DNA from: CAZEFK01 sp964511405
GTDB taxonomy: Bacteria > Pseudomonadota > Alphaproteobacteria > Elsterales > Elsteraceae
Reading direction: 5' to 3'
Length of the DNA stretch: 59,521 bases
Assembly (NCBI GenBank): GCA_964511405.1
Contig: CAZEFK010000008.1
Coordinates: 1-59,521, forward strand
Under the pieces are notes generated by a model that did not search any database, was not told the DNA's origin, and saw only the letters and a program-made list of their open reading frames with translations. Both the position numbers and the translations under genes were made by a program. Below are positions 53,276 through 59,521 of the stretch, in pieces; position 1 is the first letter of the stretch; each line of letters begins with the position of its first letter.

Positions 53276-54504
53276 CAGGGCACCATGGCGTCGAGGAAGG
53301 GTGCGGCGGACATCGGCACGGCGCCCGACGCCGTGATCAGCACCTGCTGTTCGAGCTTGACGCCTTCGGCGCCGCCGACTTCGCCGATATAGCTCTCGAC
53401 CGAGACCACCATGTTCTCTTCGAACCGGCCGTCATAGCCCCAGTCGGCGAAGTCGCAGGCGTAGGCGATGCTGGGATATTCGTCGACCATGCCGACGCCG
53501 TGGACCATCATCATGTAGCGGTTGGCCTCGTATTGCTCGGGCACCGGCCAGCAGATCTCGCCGAACTCGCGGAAGCTCAGGCCCGGCTTGAGCAGGGACA
53601 GGTTGGTCATCACCTGCTCCTGGGCGATGCGATAGAGGTCGAGTTGGGCGCCGGTCGGCTTGCGGCCCGGGCACACCCAGCTGCGCGAGATGTCGGCCAA
53701 ATAGCCGAACGGCCCGACCATGTCGGTGTCGACGCCGACGATATCGCCCGCCTGGATGACCCGGTCGCCGGTTTCCTGGAACCACGGGTTGGTGCGCTCG
53801 CCCGAGGCCAGCAGCCGGCATTCGATCCATTCGCCGCCATGGGCGATATTGGTCTCATGCAGGACCGCCCACAGCTGGCTTTCGGTGATGCCGGGCTGCA
53901 GCACCTGAGCCATGCGGGCGACCGCCCGGTCGCAGACCTGCATGGCCAACCGCAGCGCAGCGATCTCCTCGGGCAGCTTGATCCGGCGCGCCATCTCGAT
54001 CGGCGCCTGGGCGTCGATCAGCTCCACGCCGTGGCCGGCCAGCAGCCGGGCGCCCAGGGGTTCGCAGCGGTCGACCGCGAGCCGGCGGTTGGCGCCGCCA
54101 TGGTCGCGGATCACCGCCGCCAGCTCCGCCGCCCAGCGTTCGGCTTTCTCGCCGACCCGCGGGCCGGCCAGGAAGTAGATCCAGGGCGTCGAGTCCCGGG
54201 TCTCGGTCACCACCGGGCTGCCGGCCGTGACATGTCGGCTGCCCGCGAACTCGAACAGCAGCACCGGTCCTTGCGTGGCCACGAAGACGGCGCGGCCCGG
54301 CGCGTGCAGGGTCCACACGCTCATGTTGCGGGTGCCGGTGGCGTAGCGGATGTTGACGGGATCGGACAACAGGGCGCCGGCGCAGTCCAGCCGTGCCAGT
54401 TCGGCGCGCAGCCGGGCCAGCCGTCCCGCCGTCATGCGGCCTTCGTCGATGGCCGACTTGGCCGCCAGGATCGCCGGATCGACATCGGGAACGGCAGCGA
54501 ACAT
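53275..54504 (-). CDS. M24 family hydrolase (Xaa-Pro peptidase/creatinase-like)
   Basis: A 409-residue pita-bread-fold protein from ATG 54504 (MFAAVPDVD), which has the ribosome-binding site GGAGAG; an in-frame ATG at 54534 has none. The metal-binding residues are all present (numbered from 54534): Asp269 or Asp271 (VDTDMV), Asp281 (ADISRS), His345 (MVHGVG), Glu380 (VSVES) and Glu395 (VKLEQQ), so it should be a metal-dependent hydrolase rather than a metal-free creatinase. Members include Xaa-Pro aminopeptidase, ectoine hydrolase and DMSP lyase DddP. It is the first gene of the operon, divergent from LysR. Confidence 0.9.
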   Translation of the reverse strand: MFAAVPDVDPAILAAKSAIDEGRMTAGRLARLRAELARLDCAGALLSDPVNIRYATGTRNMSVWTLHAPGRAVFVATQGPVLLFEFAGSRHVTAGSPVVTETRDSTPWIYFLAGPRVGEKAERWAAELAAVIRDHGGANRRLAVDRCEPLGARLLAGHGVELIDAQAPIEMARRIKLPEEIAALRLAMQVCDRAVARMAQVLQPGITESQLWAVLHETNIAHGGEWIECRLLASGERTNPWFQETGDRVIQAGDIVGVDTDMVGPFGYLADISRSWVCPGRKPTGAQLDLYRIAQEQVMTNLSLLKPGLSFREFGEICWPVPEQYEANRYMMMVHGVGMVDEYPSIAYACDFADWGYDGRFEENMVVSVESYIGEVGGAEGVKLEQQVLITASGAVPMSAAPFLDAMVP

Positions 54505-54626
54505 TTGCTCTCTCCGGCGTAAATCTAACCGCATCCGGCTAAATTCTTGACCATCCCGAAAAAAGCTTCCTAGAGTTCAGAGAGGGGGTAAACCGAATTC
54601 TTTTCATCACGGCATGAGGCGGGGTA
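54505..54626. promoter_or_regulatory. Divergent control region, M24 operon / LysR gene
   Basis: The 122-base gap is AT-richer than both genes, with TAAATCTAACCGCATC and a related TAAATTCTTGACC to its right, and GGTAAACCGAATTCTTTTC nearer the LysR start. These repeats of TAA-like and AATTCTT elements are candidates for LysR contact sites of the T-N11-A kind. A strong GGCGGGGTA-type ribosome-binding site precedes the LysR ATG. Confidence 0.45.
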
Positions 54627-55544
54627 ATGTCCAGCATCCGGTCGGCCATCCCGTCGCTGAACAGCCTGGCGCTGTTCGAGGCGTCGGCGCGGCTGCTGAA
54701 CTTCTCCAAGGCCGCCGAGGAGCTGGCGCTGACCCAGTCGGCGATCAGCCACGGCATCAAGCAGCTGGAGGCGGCGCTGGGCGTGCCGCTGTTCCTGCGC
54801 CGGCACCGGGCGCTGGAGCTGACGCCGGAGGGCGAGCGCCTGTATCGCTGCGTCGCGGTCAGCCTGGCCGCCATCGCCGAGACCGTCGACGCCATCTCGG
54901 GCCGGCCGTCGCCCGCCACCGAGCTGGTGATCGCGGTCTCGACCGCCATGGCCGCCTATTGGCTGCTGCCGCGCATCGCCGGCTTCCGGCGGCTCTATCC
55001 CGACATCCGCCTGCGCATCCAGACCGTCGACCGCGACCCCGACCTGGTGGCCGAGCATATCGACCTGTGCCTGCTGCTGGGCCACGGCAAGTGGCCGGCC
55101 TACGACACCCTGCCGCTGTGGGCTGAGGAGATCTATGCCGTGTGCAGCGGCCAGCACCTGCGCGACGGACCGCCGGTGACCAGCCCCCAGGACCTGCTGC
55201 GGCGGCCGCTGATCCACTACGACGACCCCTACCGCCACCGCGCGGACTGGTGGGAATGGCTGGGCGCCATGGGTGTGGACGCCGCCGGCCTGAAGAAGCT
55301 GCTGCGCCTCAACGACTATGCGGTGACCCTGCAGGCCGCCATGGACGGCCAGGGCGTCAGCCTGGGCTGGCGGCCGATCATCGACGACCTGGTCGCGAGC
55401 GGCCGGCTGGTCATCGCCTATCCGCAGCCTCTGGTCACCGAGCGCCACTTCTTCGCCACCACGCCCAAGGGCGCGCGCCTGCGCAAGCCGGTGGCGCTGT
55501 TCACGGACTGGCTGGTCGACCTGGCCAAGGGTCGCAATCCCTAG
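54627..55544 (+). CDS. LysR family transcriptional regulator (GcvA-like)
   Basis: A 305-residue regulator. N-terminal winged helix: LALFEASARLLNFSKAAEEL, TQSAISHGIKQLEAALGVPLFLRR. The effector domain follows from ~90. The sequence style (SLNSLALFEASARLLNFS) is that of GcvA-type LysRs. It is divergent from the catabolic operon and probably activates it with a substrate-derived inducer. Its TAG stop (55542-55544) lies inside the terminal inverted repeat of the following element, so the last residues may have been trimmed or replaced when that element inserted. Confidence 0.93.
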   Translation: MSSIRSAIPSLNSLALFEASARLLNFSKAAEELALTQSAISHGIKQLEAALGVPLFLRRHRALELTPEGERLYRCVAVSLAAIAETVDAISGRPSPATELVIAVSTAMAAYWLLPRIAGFRRLYPDIRLRIQTVDRDPDLVAEHIDLCLLLGHGKWPAYDTLPLWAEEIYAVCSGQHLRDGPPVTSPQDLLRRPLIHYDDPYRHRADWWEWLGAMGVDAAGLKKLLRLNDYAVTLQAAMDGQGVSLGWRPIIDDLVASGRLVIAYPQPLVTERHFFATTPKGARLRKPVALFTDWLVDLAKGRNP

Positions 55545-55814
55545 GAGCGTATGTCCGTAATGGCGAGGGCAGCGACGCTGGCCGATTTGGCCGTGGGACA
55601 GGAAGGCGGCGAAGCGCGATGCTGCGCATCGCGGGAGCCGGCTGACGCAGCCCACGGCCAAATCGGCCGCGGCCCGAAGGGCTGGGGCGTGCGCGGCCGC
55701 CTGGTTCGTTGCGGGGTTGGGCCAATAGCGCAGCTATTGGCCCAACCCCGCGCCTGCCATGCGGCTCCCGCACGCCCCATCGCTGCCCTCGCCATTACGG
55801 AGATACGCTCCTAG
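55541..55814. mobile_element. MITE-like element with CTAG ends and ~34-bp terminal inverted repeats
   Basis: The ends CTAGGAGCGTATGTCCGTAA (55541 on) and its mirror at 55781-55814 match over 34 bases with one mismatch. Inside are a perfect 18-bp pair (55580-55597 with 55651-55668), an 8-bp hairpin (55615-55633, loop TGC) and a perfect 19-bp pair with a 3-base loop (55711-55729 and 55733-55751). There is no transposase, so it is non-autonomous. CTAG is the target of some IS5-family elements, so it may be mobilised by such an IS. Both flanking genes end in TAG supplied by the element's terminal CTAG. Its stem-loops could also act as a two-way terminator. Confidence 0.85.
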
Positions 55815-56923
55815 CTGATGCGCCGGCCTTCGGACTTCCCGGTGTTGAGGTAGTGGTTGAGCGGATCGATATGCGCCGCCGCCACGTCGGGATTGAGCCG
55901 CTCGTAGGCCGCGACGCTGAAGCTCGCCGATGGGTCGCGGCCCTCGCGCCAGCCGGTGATGGCGAAATGGACCAGCGGATTGATGCCCGCCGCCGCGACA
56001 TCAGGATTGCGCGCCAGATAGAAGGCGGTGTTGAACAGGGCATCCGGATTGCGGCCTTCCCGCCAGCCATTGACCAGGTAGTGAGCCCTGGGATCGACGC
56101 CCGCGGCGGCGACATCGGCGTTCTGGGCCAGATAATAGCTCCGGTCGAAGTCCAGGCTGTCCACCCCGACCGGCGGCGGCGGTGGTGGTGGGGGAGGCGG
56201 CGACGTGCCGCTCCACAGGCTCGCGTCCGAGGCGATCCAGGATTGGATCTGCGACAGGGCCGAGCCGGTCATCTTGAAGGCCCAGCCGCCGGTCGACACC
56301 AGGCCGACGACATAGGGCAGCGGATTGGACGCGGTGCCCTTGTCGACCCACAGCGGCCCGCCGCTGTTGCCGGGATAGACGGTCAGGCCGTTGTAGTCCA
56401 GGACGGTATAGGCGGAATCGGTGCTGACATTGCCGGTGAAATCATATTGAGCAGACGTGGCGGACGTCGTCCCGGCGGGATTCACCGGATAGCCGGTCGC
56501 GTGCACCGCGCCGCTCTGAAAGTTGGGATCTTGGCCGAACCAGCTGCTGAACGACGTCGAATAGTCGATGACGGCGTAGTCGAACTGGCTCTGCTGCTGT
56601 GTGATCAGGTCGTTGGTGTCGTCGATCTTGAAATAATGCGTCCGCCAAGTGCCGGCGACCGCCGTCGCGCCGTTCAACCCGGGATCCTGCGACGCGTTGG
56701 AATAGCCCAGATAGGTCGAGACCTGGCTGGCCGACGTCATCGTCGTGTTGTCCCACAGGAGGTGCGACGCCGTGAGCACCGTATGCGGGCCGATGACGAC
56801 GCCCGAGCCCCGCTCGCCTCCGGGGAAGAGATTGTCCTCGATCAGCGCGACGTCGTTATAGGGATAGCTGCCGACCGAATAGGACGCCAGTGGCGCGGAT
56901 CGGTTGGTTTGGCTGCTCATCAC
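55811..56923 (-). CDS. Trypsin-like serine protease with poly-Pro linker and three C-terminal repeats
   Basis: A 370-residue secreted-type protease. Catalytic triad: His54 (TASHLL), Asp116 (FDYAVI) and Ser187 (PGNSGGP). A run of ten prolines (~242-251) links it to three repeats of about 40 residues (~258-370), each with a YYLAQNADVAAAGVDP-like core and GWREGRNP. Similar repeats occur at the end of type-I secreted alphaproteobacterial proteins. No N-terminal signal peptide is visible, which fits type I secretion, although no secretion genes adjoin. The C-terminal Arg-Ile-Ser-stop lies at the edge of the MITE, so the end of the last repeat may be altered. Confidence 0.87.
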   Translation of the reverse strand: MMSSQTNRSAPLASYSVGSYPYNDVALIEDNLFPGGERGSGVVIGPHTVLTASHLLWDNTTMTSASQVSTYLGYSNASQDPGLNGATAVAGTWRTHYFKIDDTNDLITQQQSQFDYAVIDYSTSFSSWFGQDPNFQSGAVHATGYPVNPAGTTSATSAQYDFTGNVSTDSAYTVLDYNGLTVYPGNSGGPLWVDKGTASNPLPYVVGLVSTGGWAFKMTGSALSQIQSWIASDASLWSGTSPPPPPPPPPPVGVDSLDFDRSYYLAQNADVAAAGVDPRAHYLVNGWREGRNPDALFNTAFYLARNPDVAAAGINPLVHFAITGWREGRDPSASFSVAAYERLNPDVAAAHIDPLNHYLNTGKSEGRRIS

Positions 56924-57062
56924 CGCCCGCCGGTTGAATTCGACCGGGCACCATACCGAAGATGAAGCGAAAACACCACTTATCTACGGCCGCTTGGCGC
57001 TCTCGCGGCCGGCGCCGGCAGGGCAGCTCGGGGCACGGCTCCGGCGGACTGGCATAATGTTT

Positions 57063-57079
57063 CTGGCACGGCGTTTGAA
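57063..57079 (+). promoter_or_regulatory. Sigma-54-like promoter upstream of the SPFH gene
   Basis: CTGGCACGGCGTTTGAA has the -24 TGGCACG box, correct 4-base spacing and TTG of the -12 box, but A instead of the usual C after TTG. It would place transcription start about 57090, consistent with a start codon at 57130 rather than the in-frame one at 57082. A near copy precedes the kdp genes (58252-58268). Confidence 0.45.
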
Positions 57080-57129
57080 ACATGGTCCGCGCCGCCCGAT
57101 CCCGGGCGGCGCGCAACGGACATTCGACC

Positions 57130-58110
57130 ATGACCGATCCTATCTCCCCGGCCCCGGCCAGACAGCCGGCGATCCGCGTGGGCGTTCCGCGGCCCTCCCG
57201 CCGCGTTGTGGCCCTGCTGGCCGGCGCCGCCGCGGCGCTGGCGCTCGCCGACGGTTGCGTCTTTGTCGTCCAGCCGACCGAAATGGCCGGCGTCCGCCGA
57301 CTCGGCCGCGTCGCGGTCGACCAGCCGCTCGGCCCGGGCCTCCACTGGAAGCTGCCGCTGGTCGACACGGCTGACCGCCTGCAGGTCTCGCTCGAGACCT
57401 ACCGGCTGGACCGCCTGACCGTGAACACCATCGACAACCAGCCGGTGACCATCGCCGTCGGCCTGACCTACCGGATCCCGCCGGATGCCGTGCTGCCGCT
57501 GCTCTACAGCATCGGCCGGCTGGGCAACCTGGACATCGGCGAGAATTTCCAGCGCATCATCGCCGATCGCGCCGCCCGGGTGATGGCGCAGCAGAACACC
57601 ACCCGCATCAGCGAGAACCGCGAGCGCATCGCTGCCGAGATCCGGGCCCTGCTGAGCGACGACCTGCGGCGGCTGTACCGGATCGAGGTGGTCGACTTCC
57701 AGATCGCCGCGATCAGTTATTCGGACAGCTTCCGCGCCTCCGTCGAGGCCGCGGTGAAGGCCAAGAACGACGCCGTGGCCGCGGAGAACACGGTCAACCG
57801 CATCCGCTTCGAGGCCCAGCAGGCGATCGAGCGGGCCAATGGCGAGGCCGCGGCGAAGCTGCGGCTGGCCGACGCCGAGCGGCAGGCGGCGATCCTGGCG
57901 GCCCAGGGCAAGTCCGAAGCCATCCGCCTGGAAGGCGACGCCCGCGCGGCCGTGCTGCGCGCCCAGGCCGAGGTCCTGAACACCAGCCCGCTGGTGGTGG
58001 AACTGGCCAAGGCCGATCGCTGGAACGGCGGCCTGCCCCAAACGGTCCTGGGGGCCGGGGCGGGCGTACCGCTGATCTCGATCGGCGCCCCGCCCGCGCC
58101 CCAGCATTAG
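57130..58110 (+). CDS. SPFH/Band 7 (prohibitin-like) membrane protein
   Basis: A 326-residue protein. One N-terminal membrane helix (~27-48, ALLAGAAAALALADGCVF) with a cytoplasmic start, then an SPFH domain (VVQPTEMAGVRRLGRVA, GLHWKLPLVDTADRL, VGLTYRIPPDAVLPLL) and a long charged coiled coil to ~300 (EAAVKAKNDAVAAENTVNRIRFEAQQAIERANGEAAAK). This is the HflK/HflC/prohibitin plan, in which the protein forms ring assemblies around membrane proteases. Only one SPFH gene is present; HflK and HflC come as a pair. Start at ATG 57130 chosen over 57082 because of the promoter position. Confidence 0.88.
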   Translation: MTDPISPAPARQPAIRVGVPRPSRRVVALLAGAAAALALADGCVFVVQPTEMAGVRRLGRVAVDQPLGPGLHWKLPLVDTADRLQVSLETYRLDRLTVNTIDNQPVTIAVGLTYRIPPDAVLPLLYSIGRLGNLDIGENFQRIIADRAARVMAQQNTTRISENRERIAAEIRALLSDDLRRLYRIEVVDFQIAAISYSDSFRASVEAAVKAKNDAVAAENTVNRIRFEAQQAIERANGEAAAKLRLADAERQAAILAAQGKSEAIRLEGDARAAVLRAQAEVLNTSPLVVELAKADRWNGGLPQTVLGAGAGVPLISIGAPPAPQH

Positions 58111-58148
58111 CTCGGATTGCGGTCCGCGTAACGGACGTTGGCCCGATG

Positions 58149-58199
58149 CTGCAGCTTGCATTTTGCAATGGTCCCGGATCGGCGCATTGCAGGCTGCAG
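58149..58199. repeat. Long-range inverted repeat before the kdp genes
   Basis: CTGCAGCTTGCA (58149-58160) and TGCAGGCTGCAG (58188-58199) pair over 12 bases with one mismatch that would be G-U in RNA; between them is a second small palindrome TTGCA-TTT-TGCAA. It is 39 bases after the SPFH stop and about 100 before the first kdp-region ORF, so it may be the SPFH terminator structure or a kdp leader element. Confidence 0.4.
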
Positions 58200-58251
58200 T
58201 CCCGGCGGCGCCGAGCGGCCGCGCACGACCAATAAACCCGGGCGGCGGCCT

Positions 58252-58268
58252 CTGGCACGGGGCTTGAA
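58252..58268 (+). promoter_or_regulatory. Sigma-54-like promoter upstream of the kdp genes
   Basis: CTGGCACGGGGCTTGAA differs from the motif upstream of the SPFH gene at only two of 17 bases. As there, the -24 box TGGCACG is perfect and the -12 box reads TTGA instead of TTGC. It ends 32 bases before the 27-codon ORF, a fitting distance for a transcript start near 58280. Confidence 0.45.
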
Positions 58269-58300
58269 GCAGGACGGCCATCCCAGGAGCGAGCCAACCC

Positions 58301-58384
58301 ATGTTCGATCTCATCTTCGTCGTCGGCACCCTTGCATTCTTCGCGATGACCCTCGCCTACACCGCCGCCGTCGAGCGGCTTTAG
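58301..58384 (+). CDS. 27-residue hydrophobic peptide upstream of kdpF
   Basis: ATG 58301, preceded by CAGGAG with 12-base spacing, encodes one membrane helix (FVVGTLAFFAMTLAYTAAV) ending in Glu-Arg-Leu. It is too short for automatic gene calling. Similar tiny membrane peptides lie ahead of kdpF in several alphaproteobacteria (from memory), so it is probably a further small subunit of the Kdp complex or a kdpF paralogue. Ten bases separate it from kdpF. Confidence 0.6.
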   Translation: MFDLIFVVGTLAFFAMTLAYTAAVERL

Positions 58385-58394
58385 GGGCTGATCC

Positions 58395-58484
58395 ATGACC
58401 CTCGACTATTCGATCGGGCTGGTGCTGACGGTGCTGATCGCCGGGTACCTGCTCTACGCCCTGATCAAGCCCGAGCGCTTTTGA
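58395..58484 (+). CDS. kdpF: K+-transporting ATPase small subunit KdpF
   Basis: A 29-residue peptide with one membrane helix (IGLVLTVLIAGYLLYALIKP) and the KdpF-type C-terminus LIKPERF. KdpF stabilises the KdpABC complex. It lies 3 bases before kdpA, the usual order kdpFABC. Its GAGCCATG junction with kdpA implies coupled translation. Confidence 0.9.
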   Translation: MTLDYSIGLVLTVLIAGYLLYALIKPERF

Positions 58485-58487
58485 GCC

Positions 58488-59521
58488 ATGACCGCCAACG
58501 GATGGCTCCAGATCGGGCTGTTTTCGATCCTGATCCTCGCGCTGACCAAGCCGGTCGGCGTCTATCTGCACCGGGTGTTCGAAGGCCCGCTGCCGGGCTT
58601 CGCGGGGCGGCTGGAACAGGCGGTGCTCGGCCTGTGCGGCTCCGACGGCAAGGAGCAGACCTGGAAGCAGTACACGGTCTCGATGATCGTGTTCAGCGTG
58701 GTCAGCCTGCTGATCACCTACGCGATCCTGCGGCTGCAGACCCTGCTGCCCCTGAATCCGCAAGGATTCGGCGGGATCTCGGCGGATCTCGCCTTCAACA
58801 CGGCCGCCAGCTTTACCACCAACACCAACTGGCAGAACTATGGCGGCGAGACCGTCATGAGCTATTTCAGCCAGATGGTCGGCCTGACCTGGCATAACTT
58901 CATCTCGGCCGCCATCGGCATCGGCGTCGCCCTGGCCGCGGCCCGCGGCCTGACCCGCGCCGGCATGCCGGGGGCCGCCGGCACCGTCGGCAATTTCTGG
59001 CGCGACCTGGTGCGCGGCATCCTGTTCGTGCTGATCCCGGCCTGCGCGATCCTGGCCGTGGTCCTGGTCAGCCAGGGCGTGATCCAAAACTTCAGCGGCT
59101 ATGCCACGGTCCAGATGCTCGACGGCGGCAGCCAGGTCCTGCCCATGGGCCCGGTCGCGAGCCAGGAGGCAATCAAGGAGCTGGGCACCAACGGCGGCGG
59201 CTTCTTCAACGCCAACTCGGCCCACCCGTTCGAGAACCCGACGCCGCTGTCGGATTTCATCGAGATGCTGATGATCTTCGTGCTCCCGGCCGGGCTGACC
59301 TACACTTACGGCCGGATGTGCCGGAACCAGCGCCAGGGCTGGGCGATCTTCGCCGCCATGGCCATTCTGTTCCTGGCCGGCATCACCACCGCCTATTGGG
59401 CCGAGAGCCACCAGAACGCGGCGCTGGCGTCGCTGCCGATCGACAAGTCGGGCGGCAACATGGAAGGCAAGGAGGTCCGCTTCGGCGTCGACAATTCGGC
59501 GCTGTGGGCGACCGTCACCAC
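58488..59521 (+). CDS. kdpA: K+-transporting ATPase subunit KdpA (3' end outside window)
   Basis: The frame runs from ATG 58488 off the right edge; 344 residues are visible of a usual ~560. It is the potassium-binding channel-like subunit. The first selectivity-filter loop reads TTNTNWQNYGGE (~106-116) and the second ELGTNGGGFFNANSAHPFENPT, both typical. The N-terminal helix LQIGLFSILILALTKPVGVYL and LTWHNFISAAIGI are also family features. It would be followed by kdpB and kdpC. Kdp is induced at low potassium or turgor; no kdpDE is seen here. Confidence 0.95.
   Translation, partial: MTANGWLQIGLFSILILALTKPVGVYLHRVFEGPLPGFAGRLEQAVLGLCGSDGKEQTWKQYTVSMIVFSVVSLLITYAILRLQTLLPLNPQGFGGISADLAFNTAASFTTNTNWQNYGGETVMSYFSQMVGLTWHNFISAAIGIGVALAAARGLTRAGMPGAAGTVGNFWRDLVRGILFVLIPACAILAVVLVSQGVIQNFSGYATVQMLDGGSQVLPMGPVASQEAIKELGTNGGGFFNANSAHPFENPTPLSDFIEMLMIFVLPAGLTYTYGRMCRNQRQGWAIFAAMAILFLAGITTAYWAESHQNAALASLPIDKSGGNMEGKEVRFGVDNSALWATVT

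Noticed and set aside
50301..54504. Ectoine degradation (M24 DoeA plus cyclodeaminase-type EutC)
   Set aside because: The deacetylase, threonine-dehydratase-like and ectoine transporter genes are absent, while an OYE-type flavoenzyme and a Dpp/Opp transporter are present.
55551..55814. Open frames of 80-90 codons on both strands inside the MITE
   Set aside because: Both begin with similar residues because the ends are inverted copies; they are products of the repeats, not genes.
58311..59411. A 366-codon minus-strand open frame over the kdp region
   Set aside because: The plus strand encodes kdpF and kdpA with intact selectivity-filter motifs; the minus frame is a shadow.

Overview
This window is very GC-rich (roughly 70% over most of its length). 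Gene families and style, such as long runs of genes joined by ATGA or TGATG overlaps, a NodQ-type CysNC fusion, a HAMP/MCP receptor of the Azospirillum/Magnetospirillum kind, and secreted proteins with YLA-NPDV repeats, point to an alphaproteobacterium, most likely of the Rhodospirillales/Azospirillales sort. That placement is inference: there is no rRNA or other marker gene here. I found no tRNA, rRNA, CRISPR array or transposase.

Layout. 1-400: end of an ABC-F ATPase. 550-5,084 (-): a complete liv-type ABC transporter (livF, livG, livM, livH and a binding protein), divergent from a GntR regulator whose start codon sits in a TTGGATCCAA palindrome. 5,199-9,584 (+): GntR, a MetE-like zinc methyltransferase, a PcaD-PcaC fusion and PcaB, so part of the protocatechuate branch of the beta-ketoadipate pathway, presumably fed by the liv transporter. 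9,598-15,671 (-): a ketopantoate-reductase-like gene and a 1,682-residue SF1 helicase with an endonuclease-like domain and a GreA/GreB-like C-terminal domain; this is the best candidate for an undescribed defence protein. 16,071-18,385: chemoreceptor and mobA. 18,478-22,308 (+): two SGNH hydrolases, an MBOAT acyltransferase and a small membrane protein, probably acetylating a surface polymer.

23,252-30,054 (+): sulfate import (cysP, cysT, cysW, cysA) and activation/reduction (cysH, cysD, cysNC). 30,168-31,834 (-): an AT-richer two-gene unit with a degenerate ImmA/IrrE-like protein. 31,943-34,459: a GST, a dienelactone hydrolase and a small protein, divergent from a YafY/WYL regulator with a perfect palindromic operator. 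34,475-37,335 (-): a membrane/epimerase/DCC triple fusion with a DUF4166-like protein and a small membrane protein. 37,688-40,878 (+): sensor kinase and NtrC-type regulator. 41,115-42,481: a 31-codon ORF, a HlyU-like gene with a terminator, and an AT-rich two-gene unit with a SLATT-like 2-TM protein.

42,582-54,504 (-): a long catabolic operon (M24 hydrolase, flavin oxidoreductase, ornithine-cyclodeaminase-like protein, Dpp/Opp-type transporter, SDR, enolase-superfamily dehydratase), divergent from a LysR regulator; together these would import and break down an amino-acid-like or peptide-like compound. 55,541-55,814: a 274-bp MITE-like element whose CTAG ends supply the stop codons of both convergent neighbours. 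55,811-59,521: a trypsin-like protease with C-terminal repeats, an SPFH protein, a 27-codon ORF, kdpF and the start of kdpA. The SPFH gene and the kdp region share a nearly identical sigma-54-like promoter motif.
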